A stretch of DNA of 64,000 nucleotides from Glebionis coronaria (Eukaryota > Streptophyta > Magnoliopsida > Asterales > Asteraceae), in the NCBI GenBank assembly GCA_025667525.1, contig CM046880.1, positions 593,997,895 to 594,061,894 on the forward strand, read 5' to 3'. This document shows, one piece after another, positions 33,436-45,425 of the stretch. Within the stretch, counting starts at the first letter, position 1. Every line of letters begins with the position of its first letter. A program made the translations under genes and the position numbers. Under the pieces are notes generated by a model. That model was given only the letters and a program-made list of their open reading frames with translations. It had not been told where the DNA came from and did no database searches.

Positions 33436-33824
33436 TGTTGTCCCTTATATATGATGATAATAATCACGAATTTAAAGAAAGAAAGGTAGAAATGAGATGA
33501 ATTTTAGTGAGAGAAAGTAGAGAGAGAAATGGTTGGAACTAGGTGAATGTTAGATTGAGAAGTGAGAATACAAAATGAACCAACACCCTTCCTAACATGC
33601 TAGGAAGGGTATATATAGTCCACCCACATGCGGGCTTCTTTATGGACTATATGGTTTGGGCCGGGCTTTCTTTTTGGGCTTTGGTTACTTATTAATTAAC
33701 CTTAGCTTAAAGTTAAGCCCGTAATAACACGACTAATATACTACCTATTACAACGTTCTAAAAACGATACATAATAGACATATGACCGAGCATTCTTGTT
33801 TGGCTCAATATTTTGAGGCTAACA
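33436..33824 (-). repeat. 5' LTR of copia element
   Basis: 389 bp, TGTTGTCCC...GCTAACA on the plus strand, with a minus-strand TATA box at 33609-33618 (CTATATATAC) that should start the genomic transcript. Followed by the TTAAG target copy at 33825-33829. Confidence 0.93.
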
Positions 33825-34123
33825 TTAAGCATGTGGGAAAAGTCTCCCCTACACTTATGACATTGTGCACGTTGGTTAACTCAAGTTAAGGAAGAGACGA
33901 CTAACGTGATCAATTTCAAATGTGAGTATGAAGAAAATTGAATCACGATAGTTGAGAGATAGAGTGCCTTCATCCCTGTAATCACATCACCACACAAATA
34001 CAAACACCTATGTAGGTCCCCCTACACTTAGGAGGTTAAAACATAAAAGGATAGATACTCGGGCTGCCTCCCGAGGAGCGCTTGTTTTTGATAACCGAGT
34101 CACGAGCCTGACTCGACCCAAAA
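33825..34123 (-). other. 3' non-coding zone of Athila copy 1 (pol side)
   Basis: Continuation of the Athila sequence after the copia insertion. It holds two further polypurine-like copies, read on the plus strand as CTCCCCTACACTTA (about 33845-33858) and CCCCCTACACTTAGG (about 34018-34032). Confidence 0.7.
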
Positions 34124-37100
34124 TTAGTTCATGGGGAACGTGGTGAGGGATGGAATCATCTCCTGAGAGATGTCCTCACCAAAGTACAACTTCACTCGTT
34201 GGCCATTCACCTTAAAATTTGGTCCGTTAGGTTGAGCGAGCTCGAGAGTACCATAAGGAAAAATTTGGGCAATGGTGAATGGGCCGGACCAACGAGATTT
34301 CAGCTTGCCCGAAAAGATTTTCAACCGAGAGTTAAAGAGTAAAACTTTGTCTCCAACTTGGAACTCTCGGTTCTTAATCTTAGAGTCGTGAATGAGCTTA
34401 GTCTTCTCCTTATAGATTAAAGAATTTTCATAAGCCTCATTACGGAGTTCATTCAGCTCATTGAGTTGGATCTTGCGTAGGTCACCGGCTTTGTTGATAT
34501 CAAAATTAGCCCACTTCAAGGCCCAGTAAGCCTTGTGCTCCAACTCAATGGGGAGGTGGCATGCTTTCCCGTACACGAGACGATATGGTGTACAACCAAT
34601 CGGAGTCTTGTATGCGGTACGAAAAGCCCACAAAGCATCATCAAGTTTATCAGCCCATGAGGCACGATGCTCTCCCACGGTCGTTTCAAGAATTCGCTTT
34701 AGTCCTCGGTTGGATATTTCAGCCTGGCCATTAGTTTGTGGGTGGTAGGTTGTGGAAAGACGATGATTTACACCGTACTTAGCCATGACTCTAGCAAATT
34801 GGTCATTGCAAAAATGAGTCCCACGATCACTAATAATGGCACGAGGCACACCGAATCTAGCGAATAGAGATTTCAAAAAGTTACAAACCACCCTTGCGTC
34901 ATTAGTGGGTAAAGCTTTGGCTTCAACCCATTTGGAGACGTAGTCAACGGCTACAAGGATGTATTTGTTTCCTTTAGAAGAAGGGAATGGCCCCATAAAG
35001 TCGATACCCCAAACATCAAAGATTTCACATTCTTGAATGAAATTCTGAGGCATCTCGTCTTTATGTGTGATCTTGCCTTGTTTTTGGCAAGCATCACATC
35101 GTTTAACCATATTGTGAGCGTCACGATATATGGAGGGCCAATAAAATCCCGAGTCAAACACTTTTTTGGCGGTGTAGTTGGGACCAAAGTGACCACCGGT
35201 GGGTCCTTTGTGGCAAGCGTCAAGGATTTCTAAAGCTGCCGGTCCATCAACACATCGGCGAATAATCAAATCGGCACATTGTTTGAATAGGTAAGGGTCA
35301 TCCCAAAAGTAAGTCTTAATGTCGTTGAAGAACTTTTTCTTTTGTTGGGATGTTAACCCTTCCTTGAGAATTCCACCCGCTAAGTAGTTTGCAATGTCCG
35401 CAAACCACGGGGTTTCATCAGAATTCGAATTGATAGACATTAAGGTCTCCAAGGGAAAAGAATCATTGATGTCTTTGTTCGGATGATCCCCTTGGTAAGG
35501 ATCCTCAAGTCTACTGAGATGATCCGCGGCTAGGTTTTCAGCTCCTTTTTTATCGCGAATTTCGATTTTAAATTCTTGGAGTAGCAAAACCCAGCGAAGA
35601 AGTCTTGGTTTGGAATCTTGCTTTGTCAACAAGTACTTCAGCGCGGAATGATCGGTATACACAATTGTTGTAGAAAGGACAAGATAGGGGCGGAATTTTT
35701 CAAAAGCATAGACAACAGCTAAAAGCTCTTTTTCGGTTGTCGTGTAATGCAATTGAGCCCCAGTCATTGTCTTGCTAGCGTAATGGATCGGTTGGAAGTG
35801 TTTGTTCACTCGTTGTCCCAGAACCGCTCCAGTAGCAAAATCACTAGCATCGCACATCAACTCAAAGGGAAGCTCCCAATTAGGGGTAACCAAGACGGGT
35901 GCCTTAGTTAGCTTATCCTTAAGCGAGTTGAAGGCTTCAAGACACTCTTTGGAAAAGATAAAAGGAGTATCTTTTTCCAAGAGGTGGGTCATCGGGCGAG
36001 CGATTTGAGAAAAATCTTTGATGAATCGACGGTAGAAGCCCGCATGACCCATAAAACTTCTCACACCCTTCACTGTTGAAGGTGGAGGCAACTTAGCGAT
36101 AACATCGACTTTAGCACGGTCTACTTCAAGACCGGATTTGGAAATCTTGTGTCCCAGCACGATGCCTTCTTTTACCATAAAATGGCATTTTTCCCAATTC
36201 AGAACAAGGCGAGTGTCTTCGCACCGCTTAAGCATACGTTCCAAATTGGCAAGGCAAGAAGAGAAGGAATCCCCGAAGACCGAGAAATCATCCATGAAGA
36301 CTTCCATGGTTTGTTCAACCATGTCATGGAAGATAGCTAACATGCACCTTTGGAAAGTCCCGGGGGCATTGCATAAGCCAAAAGGCATTCTTTTGTAAGC
36401 AAATGTGCCATAGGGATAAGTGAATGTTGTCTTCTCTTGATCTTGGGGATCGATGGGTATTTTGAAATAACCCGAGAAACCATCAAGAAAGCAGTAATAT
36501 TCATTACCCGCTAAACGTTCAAGCATTTGGTCCATAAAAGGTAGAGGGAAATGATCCTTTCTCGTGGCATCATTGAGTTTGCGGTAGTCTATACAAACTC
36601 TCCACCCAGTAACAAGACGAGTGGAAATCAACTTGTTGTGTTCATTGGGAACAACGGTTATTCCGCCCTTCTTGGGCACACAATGGACTGGACTAACCCA
36701 TGGTGAATCCGAAATAGGGTAAATCATACCCGCATCAAGAAGTTTGATAACCTCCGTTTTGATGACTTCATGGATTTTTGGATTCACCCTTCGTTGGCTT
36801 TGAATTGTGGGCTTAAAGTCGTCCTCCATGAGAATTTTGTGTGTGCAGAAGTGAGGATCAATTCCGCGAATGTCGGAGATTTTCCAAGCGATAGCCTTCT
36901 TATGAGCTTTAAGCACGGCGATGAGGCGAGTTTTCTCTTCATCTTTCAAGTCCTTAGCAATGATGACTGGCGACTTCTTCTCTTATTCAAGAAACACATA
37001 CTCGAGATGGGGCGGCAACTCCTTAAATTCTAAATCCGGAGGATTTTCGACGGGAGGCGTATTCGAAGTCAGAGTATCGATAGCAATAACCGTGGGAGAT

Positions 37101-39811
37101 AGAGGAGAAGGATTGTCTTCGTTGAGAAGGTTTTCAAATAAATGCATGTCTTCATCCTCATCGGTGGGAGAATCATCATTAGCTAAGTTCACATCTCCCA
37201 TGGTGGCTTCAAGATTGTTCCAAAACAAATCACTTTCTCCAAATAGAGACAGTGATGAATCAATAGAGGAAACGGTTTCAACATTGGGAAGAGAGGTAGG
37301 AATATTTTTATAAACATCATTAAAGTGTTCTTCACAAGCCTCATCCAGAACGTCAATACAATTAACACTCTCGTATGAATAAGGTTGTTTAGACAACTTT
37401 CCCATGTTGAAGACGATTTTATCGTCACCCGCTCTCATGATAAGCTCACCGGCTTCAACATCGATAAGAGTGCGACCGGTCCTCAGGAATGGACGACCCA
37501 CGATCAAGGGAACACGAGGGTCCATCTCGTAGTCGACGACGACGAAATCGGCAGGAAAGGTGAATTTATCGACTCCTACAAAGACGTCTTCGGCTATCCC
37601 CACTGGATAAGCAACCGTACGGTTAGCTAATTCTAAAGTCATTTTGGTGGGGACTAGCTCAGGGAGAGATAATTGCTTCCAAACGCTTAGAGGCATTAGA
37701 TTAATACTGGCACCTAGATCGGCTAAGGCCATGCAATTCTCTACTCCCGGGAAATTGCAAGGGATTAAGAAACGACCCGGATCACCAAGCTTGGTTGGCA
37801 ATTTCCTTAAGAGCACTTTAGAGCAATTCTCATTAAGTTGGGTGTTGGCAATATCGAGAAGCTTTTCCTTGTCACTCAGAAGATCTTTAAACATTTTCGC
37901 GTACTTAGGCATGTGAGCGAGAGCCTCAGCGAAGGAGATATTGAAATTCAGTTGTTTAAACATTTTAAGAAAGTTCGAAACCTGAATATCGTCCTTGCTT
38001 TTGAGCTTCTCTTTCCTCAACCTAGATGGATAAGGTATATTGTAAGAAGAGGAAGGCTTCGGGAGAATAGGATCACTCACATCCTTGGGTGGAGGAGGGG
38101 TAGAAGTAAGAGTTGGAGAAATTGGGGAAGGAGAAGGATGAGGAATAGGAGCAGGTGACTCGTTTTCCTTAGTCACAATCACCGGTGGAGGTATAGGAAG
38201 CTCGGGTTCCTTGGTACCTTTGCCACTGCGAGTGGTGATTGCTTTCATCTCCCCTCTTGGATTCGCAACGGTGTTACTCGGAAGAGTACCCGAAGAAGAG
38301 GGTTGATTACCTTGGAAGAAACTAGCCATCATGTTCTTCAAGTCATTTGTTTGACTATCCAACGTGTTTCTTATGTCAGCTCTCACATCGTTCCCTTGTT
38401 TGACCAGGTCTGCTTTCAAGTTGAGCACTTCGCGCTGAAGATTTCCCACGATCACATCGTTAGTCCGCATATAGGTTTCTACTTCTTGGTGTAAAGCGGT
38501 GGGTTGGTTGGGAGGAGCATTATATGCGGGTGGTTGATAAGCAGGTTGCTGGTATACTTGGTTGTTTCGTTGAGGTGGTTGTTGTTGTTTGTGAGGTGGT
38601 ATGTATGGTGTACGAGGTTGTTGTTGTTGTTGAGGAGGGCGATTGAGGTTTTGTTGTTGGTTTGGGTTGTTTAGAGGAAAACCAGGTGGTGAGAAATAGT
38701 TGTTAGAGCGGTAGCTAAGCAAGTTGCGGTCACCTTGAGGTCTAGCTTGATAAGCAGGTTGAGGATAGGTGCCATAAGCTGCATTCACATTCTCAGAAGG
38801 GTAGTCTTGGGTGGCAGTACAAGTGGTGTAAGAGTGAGGACCCCCGCATATCTCGCATGGTTGGCTAACGGCATTGACTTGAGCGTCTTTAGCGTTTCTA
38901 GCGTTGATGCTGTTGGTGTTGCTGGCGGTTTGGGTAGCAAGCGATTCAAGAAGCACCGTGATTTTGTCAAGTCGCTTGTCGCTGTCACTAGTACTAGCAC
39001 TAGCGACATTGGTCCGAACACTCTTGTTTTGCACACGAGACTTATTCTCAATGATATCCCAAGCAGCATTGGAAGTCTTAGCCAAAAGATTACCCCCCGT
39101 GGCGTTGTTTAGTGAATCTTGGTCATTCATGCTTAAACCATTATAAAAAGTGTTAATTTGGTGCACTTTGGTAAAACCATGTTGTGGGCATTTTCTTAAA
39201 AGATCTTTAAAACGATCCCAAGATTCACTAAACGACTCATCGTACTTTTGTTCAAAATTAATGATTTCATTCCGCAAAGCGGTAGTACGAAAGGGTGGGA
39301 AAAAGTAGTTGATAAACTTGGTCTCCAAATCCGTCCACGTAAGAATACTCTGTGGCGGTTCCTTAGCAAGCTAATGTCGGGCTTGTCCCTCTAAAGAAAA
39401 GGGAAAAAGTTGTAAACGGATTACCTCTTGTGGAACACCATTGAATTTGACCGTATTGGTGAGTTGCAAGAATCTCTTGATGTGGTCATGTGGATCATCA
39501 ATGGTACGCCCCAAGAATGGTTGAGCAGAGACCATCTGGATAAAGCCGGATTTGAGCTCAAAATTGTTGGCTGCAATCGCTGGTATGACAATTGGATCAG
39601 TGTTGCCATCTACATGAGCTTGCAGAAGTTTAATCATCGGGCGATTATCCGGAAGAGGCTCATTGTTGTTGTTATTATTGTTGTTGAAAGGTGGGTTGTT
39701 GTTGTTATTATTATTGTTTTGAGGTGGTATGTTGTTGTTGTTTTGTACACCGGCCATGTCTAAGTTATCGAGAGGCTCGGGCTCTTGATAAGACGTTGAT
39801 CGAGTGCGCAT
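34124..39811 (-). pseudogene. Athila copy 1 gag-pol (1896 codons with two in-frame stops)
   Basis: One continuous frame broken only by TAG at 39371-39373 (codon 147; Trp in copy 2) and TAA at 36983-36985 (codon 943). Order: Asn-rich N terminus, Gag, [13 protein letters not shown] zinc cluster, Pro/Gln-rich linker, ITTRSGKG, protease with DLGAS (about codon 698), RT with FMDD instead of YxDD (about 1170), RNase H ([28 protein letters not shown]), integrase with H-H-C-C (ending CDACQKQG) and D-D-E in [16 protein letters not shown] and NGQAEIS, and a C-terminal [12 protein letters not shown] module. Domain set matches Athila Pol. No frameshift separates it from copy 2, so decay is slight. Confidence 0.92.
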
Positions 39812-39947
39812 ACACCTGCAAAAGAACTAACAAAGCAAAAACAAAGCAAAAATATTTTTGGTTTTTTATGTTTTTTAATTTCTTTTTTTATTTTTGAAAA
39901 TTTTATATTTTTTAGGGTTTTTTTTGAAAATTTTTATGAAAAAGTAA

Positions 39948-39962
39948 CGTTCACGGTGAACG
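39948..39962. other. 15-base palindrome downstream of the Athila PBS
   Basis: CGTTCAC-G-GTGAACG, a perfect 7-bp inverted repeat with one-base centre, 50-65 bases downstream of the PBS in the leader RNA. Identical in copy 2 at 56837-56851. Position and symmetry suggest a dimer-initiation or packaging hairpin; this is inference. Confidence 0.55.
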
Positions 39963-40010
39963 GATCCCAAAATCCAAGTTCTCACAGAAAACTGTTAATC
40001 TTAACGAGAA

Positions 40011-40028
40011 GAGCCGGCAGCGGCGCCA
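40011..40028 (-). other. Primer-binding site of Athila copy 1 (tRNA-Asp type)
   Basis: Minus strand reads TGGCGCCGCTGCCGGCTC, two bases from the 5' LTR. The first eight bases fit the 3' end of plant tRNA-Asp, the primer usual for Athila; one mismatch (C for T) follows at position 9. Confidence 0.8.
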
Positions 40029-40030
40029 TT

Positions 40031-41588
40031 TGATACAAGGTTTTTGCAATGGTTCGGAATAAGCTCTCGGTATCTCCTCGAATTGATTACAGCTCAAAGT
40101 GGAATGATTTATTCTTGGTGACAAAAAGTGGGTTTGGTTTTCTATCCTATTGAAAAGATAAATGACTAAAGTAAATTAAAATTTAAACCAAAACAATTAC
40201 TTAAATGAAACTAGAATTTAATTTGAACAGTTAAAGGATAAAACAGTGAAACAAACTTACTGAAAATATGCTCTATTCGGAATTTACTACCATGCGGAAT
40301 AAACATACTCTCTGCGGAATATTTTGTGCTACTCGGAATATTGAGACCATGCGGAATAAATATGACCATGCGGAAAAATTAAGGCTATCCGGAATATGAA
40401 ATATTCCGAATAAAGGAAAGGGAAATCAGGCTATGCGGAATGTGGATGTCTATGCGGAATAATCGAAATTCCGAGTAAAGGAAAACTAAGGTAGGCTATT
40501 CGGAATATATAAAAGCTATGCGGAATATTAGAAATATTCCGAGTAAGGGAAAAACTAAGGGGCCTACCCGGAATATATAAAATTCCGAATAAGGAGCAAA
40601 TTAGAAGGCTATCCGGAATAAATGAATATTCCGAATAGAGGGCAAAACCAACAGACTATTCGGAATTTATAGAAATTCTGAATAAGGAACGAAAGAAATA
40701 TACTACTCGGAATAACTGGATGAAGAACAGTAGTACAGAAGCAAAACAGGGGAATACGAATATATCACAAATCGAGTCAAATAAGCAAAAAGGTTTAACC
40801 AAATTATCCAATAATCATCTACTAACCATACGGATCAAATCCCAATCATAAAATCACAAATTCAACAACTTTTTAAGATCAAAACTCAACTTAATAAAAA
40901 CTTAAGAACTTACAATAAAAAGATGATGAAGAACAAGATGAATGAAAAGATTAAAGGAAAGCTTGTATTGATGATTAAGATTCAGTAAAACAAAAGGAGA
41001 GGATTAAACTTACAAGATTAAAAGAAGAAATCAAAAAGATGAAAAACCACTCCTTAAGGGAGATTGTTCCCTATGAACTAGGAAGAGAGAAACAGAAAGA
41101 AAAAACTAGATTACAAATTTTGTGAGGGTGATCCCTTTATATAGGCTGAGTGGTTGGTTGGTGAGTGGGCTTTCTCCCTTTCTTCTTGTCTTCTCGTCTT
41201 TTCAGAAAAGTTGACGTTTTCGATTCTGATTCGGGATTTGTCGTCGATTAAATTCAACTCGTCTTTTAATTTCTTCGTTTAATAGACTTGAGTTTCTTCG
41301 ACATTTGTAAATCTTCCATCTTTGGTCCTTTTCTTTGATAAATCTTCAAATAGGCCCATTGACTTCAAATCTTTTGCATCTCTTGGACAATAGACTTCGT
41401 CTTTAGTCTTTTTCCTTGATAAAACCCGTGCAATCCCATGTTTTCTTCAATAATTATCCGGTTGACTCTGAAAACATAATAAACACAAAAACCACGCATA
41501 ATTCCAAACAAATGATATTAAATACGTGTTTTGGTCTTGTTTTAGCCAGTTATAAGTGGTCAAAGGATGGGTGTTTACACACTTATCA
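40031..41588 (-). repeat. 5' LTR of Athila copy 1
   Basis: 1558 bp, near-identical to 18516-20107. TATA box on the minus strand at 41133-41145. CGGAAT array at 40275-40716, downstream of it and therefore in transcribed R-U5. Target copy ACACT at 41589-41593. Confidence 0.93.
40275..40716. repeat. CGGAAT motif array in Athila copy 1 5' LTR
   Basis: Twin of the array at 18770-19203, with a handful of base changes. Same order of GCGGAAT and ATTCCGAATAA units. Confidence 0.85.
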
Positions 41589-41593
41589 ACACT

Positions 41594-43500
41594 CATGCAG
41601 TAAAATAACATATTGATGAAGTACAATAACAGTGTGATGTAGTAGAATACACATATAACCTACACGTTTCTACACATAAAACACTCTTCGCATAAACTAA
41701 CCTAATTGCATATGCCACAAACAAGATCCTACTGCAAAACACCCTGCAAGTACCCTAATCTAGCCTTATACGTCATAAAAATGCTACTGCATCTCTGATT
41801 TATACCAGCTGCATCATATATAGAAACACGTAGATAAACACTAGTCTATATTCTACTGCTTTACATTTTCTATTTCACCACATCACATGCAAAAACAGGA
41901 AAACAGAATGAATATTGTTAAAAACACCAAGCCACATTTACACTAAACCCATTCATATGAACAATGTATGTGCAGTACTGCATTACAATGCATTTTTCTA
42001 CCATATTAAACTGTATTTTTCTGCTCTATCATAGTTCATTACAATGTTTTTCTACTATGTCACTGTTCATTTGTATATAATGCATCAGAATTAAAGCTAT
42101 AATGCATTAAAAATACATTACACATACAACCTATTACATTACACTTCAAAATTTACCACATCATAGTTATAAAGTCTAGTAATAAATCATCCATATGAAC
42201 AAAAAAACCTTGTTGTATAACAGTTCCACTTCTAGTGCATAACACGTATAATAAGCCTAAATAATCTAATTCTGTTCTTTTTACTACATTACTAGTTAAT
42301 TTTCTAGTACATCACAAGCATATGAACATCAACATACATCCTTATACACGAAAACTAAACAATTACTACATCCCAGTCCAAATTTCATTACATCAAACAT
42401 CTATTTATTTTTTCTATTGCATTACAATTTATTTTCTAGTAGATCACAAGTCTATGACATCAACATACATCTTTATAGATGAAAACTAAACACCTACTAC
42501 ATCTCCGTCCAAAGTCCAATACATCAGACATCTTTTTTTTGTTTTCTACTACATTATAGTTCATTTTCTACTTCATCCCACGCCTATGAACATCAACATA
42601 CATCCTTATACTAGAAAACTAAACGGCTACTACATCTATGTACAAATACCAATACAACCGAGGATAAAACACATTTTAGCACTGAATACAACCATTATTC
42701 TAATACATTACAATAATATTCAATGATGTACTAGTTTTAACACTATGATGCAATAGGAATGAATGTCTTATATTTTCTAGTACATCATTATTTTCTACTG
42801 CACTATAGTCCTATATTCTACTATATTACAATTATATTCTACTATGATGCAATAGAAATAACAATAATGCAGTAGTATTCAAGACTATAATGCAATAGAA
42901 AACAATTATGTATTGAACTTGTGCTTAACCTAATACATACTTATAGATGAAAATTGAAGACATAGTGCATCATTGTAAAAAATATAGTGAATTACAAAAA
43001 TAACCAAACAAAGAAACATAAATAATCTACTGTACCACATCAAAAGAAAAATCTACTACGCATACAATTACATCAACAATCAAAACAAATACATTATCAT
43101 GTAAATTTAGTGCATCACACTTATAGAGTCTAGTTGAGACATTTTATCGAACATATTGTAAGAAACTTTTTAACACCTTATTAATTTGTACAATTTATTT
43201 AAAAAGAGATGAAGAAATAAAACTAGGATTCATAAATCAACTTACATGTTTATTCTAGATGTGCTAGATTCGTATAAAGCATCGATAAAACGATGATGTA
43301 CGCATGATTCCATCATGGTTAGAAGCTTTAACGATTTGATGTAGTCGTTATTCGATGTGTATGATTCGATGTAGTAGCGATACAATCATGATTATATATG
43401 ATTATGATGTGTACGGATTTCTAGTGTGAGAAAGTGTGTTTAGAGAGAGAAAGTTAGATCCAAAAATGGGTCGAGATGAATGAAAGGAATGTTTCTTGTA
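41594..43500. repeat. Motif-rich right part of element A
   Basis: No gene. Words such as CTACTGCATTACA, TACTACATTATAG and CTAGTACATCACA recur on both strands throughout 41600-43150. A run of three similar 130-140-bp phrases containing CATCAACATACATCCTTATA lies at 42310-42620. The last 300 bases (43250-43550) lack the motif and lead into the right TIR. Confidence 0.5.
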
Positions 43501-43651
43501 TAAAATACACAGTTATCAGTTTTACCCCTGAAGTTTGTAATATTTACCCCGCCGCCCCCTTTTTTTATTTAATCTAATAGGTTTTGATCCAAGGGCTAGG
43601 ATATTCTCCTACCTTTATTATTATAAAATTTCTTTTATAATAACTCCACCC

Positions 43652-43653
<2 letters not shown>

Positions 43654-43681
<28 letters not shown>
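43654..43681. repeat. (TA)n(GA)n junction between elements A and B
   Basis: Short TA run followed by GA run directly between the right TIR of A and the left TIR of B. Confidence 0.9.
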
Positions 43682-43682
<1 letters not shown>

Positions 43683-43859
43683 TTGGGATAAAATAAAAAA
43701 GATTTTATAATAAAAAAGGTAGGATGGAACCATAAGCCGCCATGTGTCATGTTAGTCCCCCTCTTTTTTTTAATAACTCCAAGGGTAGTTCTGTATTTTA
43801 CACCAAACTTCAAGGGTATTTATATAAATCTATCTTAACCACATATAATTTATCTTTTT

Positions 43860-44711
43860 TCACACATTCCATTCGACAAAATAATTTACACAGAGTTCTA
43901 CTGTCTTCCGCTCGATAACCACCATCTTCCCCATCACCGTCAACCACCAGGTGTTCCACCGTCATCCCCACCACCGTTAACCACCGTCTATCTCTCGATA
44001 CCTACCGTCGTTAACCATCATCGTCACAGACATCAACCACCATTAATCATAACATTCATCATCTTTTCCATGTTTTTAATCTTCAACAGGTAACGAGTGT
44101 ATGTCTGATTGTAAGTATCTTATTCAAAGTCTATGCCTTACTATAGTTCAAAAAGTAACGTTTATATTATGATCTTTATTGTTGTGTTGGGTAACATGAT
44201 GTAATATGAGTGTAGTTAATATTTCTTTGTTAATAGTTACTCTATGTAGTTGATTTAAAACATTCAACTAGTATGTGTTTGAGACAAAACATGGTAAATA
44301 ACGTGGTTATGAAAACTGCACAACATGTGTTTGTTAAAAAGTCTACAAAGTATTCTATAGTTGTGATGCACCAGTTTTGTACCATGATGTGTTATTTTTG
44401 TACTATGATGCACTTAAATTATGATTCATTGATATATGAAACACCTTTTGTACTATGATCCAACATTCCAACTACTGTTTCTGCTTTGATGCACTAGTTC
44501 TTACACTGTGATGCGTTAAATGTTAGGTTTTAATTGTCTTGGCCATTTTTAGTAGAAAAAGGTGTGTATCTCTAGTTGTATATGTGATGCAACTGTGGGG
44601 AATTTTTGATGTCGTTTATGTTTATTTGCATCAGATATACATCTAATAACTTTTTTACTGATTCACCAATTATTCGTAATTGTCATTGTTAAAGATTAGT
44701 TTCATATTTTT
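43860..44711. other. Leader-like and motif region of element B
   Basis: A CCACC/CATC triplet-rich stretch (43910-44070) resembles the leader preceding the start codon in C. It is followed by DNA with TGATGCA words, alignable with element A (44215-44410 against 15650-15850). No intact ORF. Confidence 0.45.
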
Positions 44712-44884
44712 TTACTGAATTATAGTTTATGTTCTATTGAATTATAGTTTATGTTCTACTGAATTATAGTTTATGTTTTACTGAATTATAGTTTATCTTC
44801 TACTGAATTATAGTTTATATTCTACTGAATTATAGTTATATTATACTGAATTATAGTTTATCTTCTACTAAGTTATAGTTTAGT
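44712..44884. repeat. 22-bp tandem array (8 copies)
   Basis: Units of TCTACTGAATTATAGTTTATGT type start at about 44712 and repeat every 21-22 bases, eight times, with the last two more diverged. The unit is the ACTGAATTATAG variant of the family motif. Confidence 0.9.
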
Positions 44885-45425
44885 TTAATCATACATTAGA
44901 TGTTGTTATTAGTATTAGTCTAATGGAGATGATTTTAAACATAGTGTGTATGTTTTATTGGTCCTAGTGAATCATAGTATTACCCTAGTGCACTACAATA
45001 ACGAAAGCCAATATATTATCTGATCTTTAGTTTGTGATTGATTGTGAATGCATTATTGTGACTACTTGATAGGTTTTAATGCATTATAGTTTAGGTTTTA
45101 CTTCATCATAGTTTAGATTTCGTAGAAGCTGCATTAAGTTTAGTTTTACCAGATAGGTTATACTCTATTGTAGTATAGGTTTTACTACATTAGTTTGGTT
45201 AAAACATATTATTCAATAAGATTAATTCATAATTGAATAATGTAATGTAGTAAACTGAATTCTATGATGAAGTAGATATTACTGTATGTTTAATATTATA
45301 ATTATGATGTAATGTAGTAGAGTGAGTTCTATTATTGAGTATATATAATTGTATGTTTTTCAGTATGTATTTTATATAATCACAATAATATATACAGTGA
45401 GTTTCTAAGACTTTATCCTTCATCT

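Larger units (their letters stand above)
21673..33824 (-). mobile_element. Ty1/copia retrotransposon (12.15 kb) nested in Athila copy 1
   Basis: LTRs TGTTGTCCC...GCTAACA at 21673-22073 and 33436-33824, with duplication TTAAG at 21668-21672 and 33825-33829. The uninterrupted target is visible in Athila copy 2 near 50668-50675. In sense order (minus strand): 5' LTR, initiator-Met PBS, leader with CGGAAT array, a very long Gag with coiled coils, protease-integrase-RT-RNase H order typical of copia, 2.6 kb without genes, PPT, 3' LTR. Size, long Gag and extra 3' region recall Sirevirus-like or Asteraceae long-Gag lineages. Several frameshifts and stops make it non-autonomous. Confidence 0.93.
18516..41588 (-). 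mobile_element. Athila-type Ty3/gypsy retrotransposon, copy 1 (hosts the copia)
   Basis: LTRs at 18516-20107 and 40031-41588, TGATAC...ATCA, flanked by a perfect ACACT duplication (18511-18515, 41589-41593). In sense order on the minus strand: 5' LTR, tRNA-Asp-like PBS, gag-pol 39811-34124, a 3' non-coding zone, 3' LTR. The 3' zone is split by a 12.15-kb copia insertion. Without it the element is about 10.9 kb, close to copy 2. Athila assignment rests on the protease/RT sequence style and PBS type. No env-like ORF is visible. Confidence 0.92.
15167..43653 (+). mobile_element. MULE-like TIR element A (interrupted by Athila copy 1)
   Basis: The left terminus GTTGGGTAAAATAAAAAAG, continuing ATTTTATAATAAAAAGGGTAGG, is echoed in inverted form at 43595-43653 (minus strand: ATTTTATAATAATAAAGGTAGG). 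Removing the 23-kb Athila insertion leaves about 5.4 kb of the element's own DNA. It contains a leader-like region with a TATA-like box, a SWIM-domain relic of a FAR1/MULE transposase (17358-17453), and many TGATGCAGTA-type motifs. Its termini match those of B and C, so the three form one family. No intact transposase, hence non-autonomous. Confidence 0.6.

Noticed and set aside
35802..36398. Plus-strand frames opposite Athila RT
   Set aside because: Shadows of gag-pol; similar shadows occur opposite copy 2.
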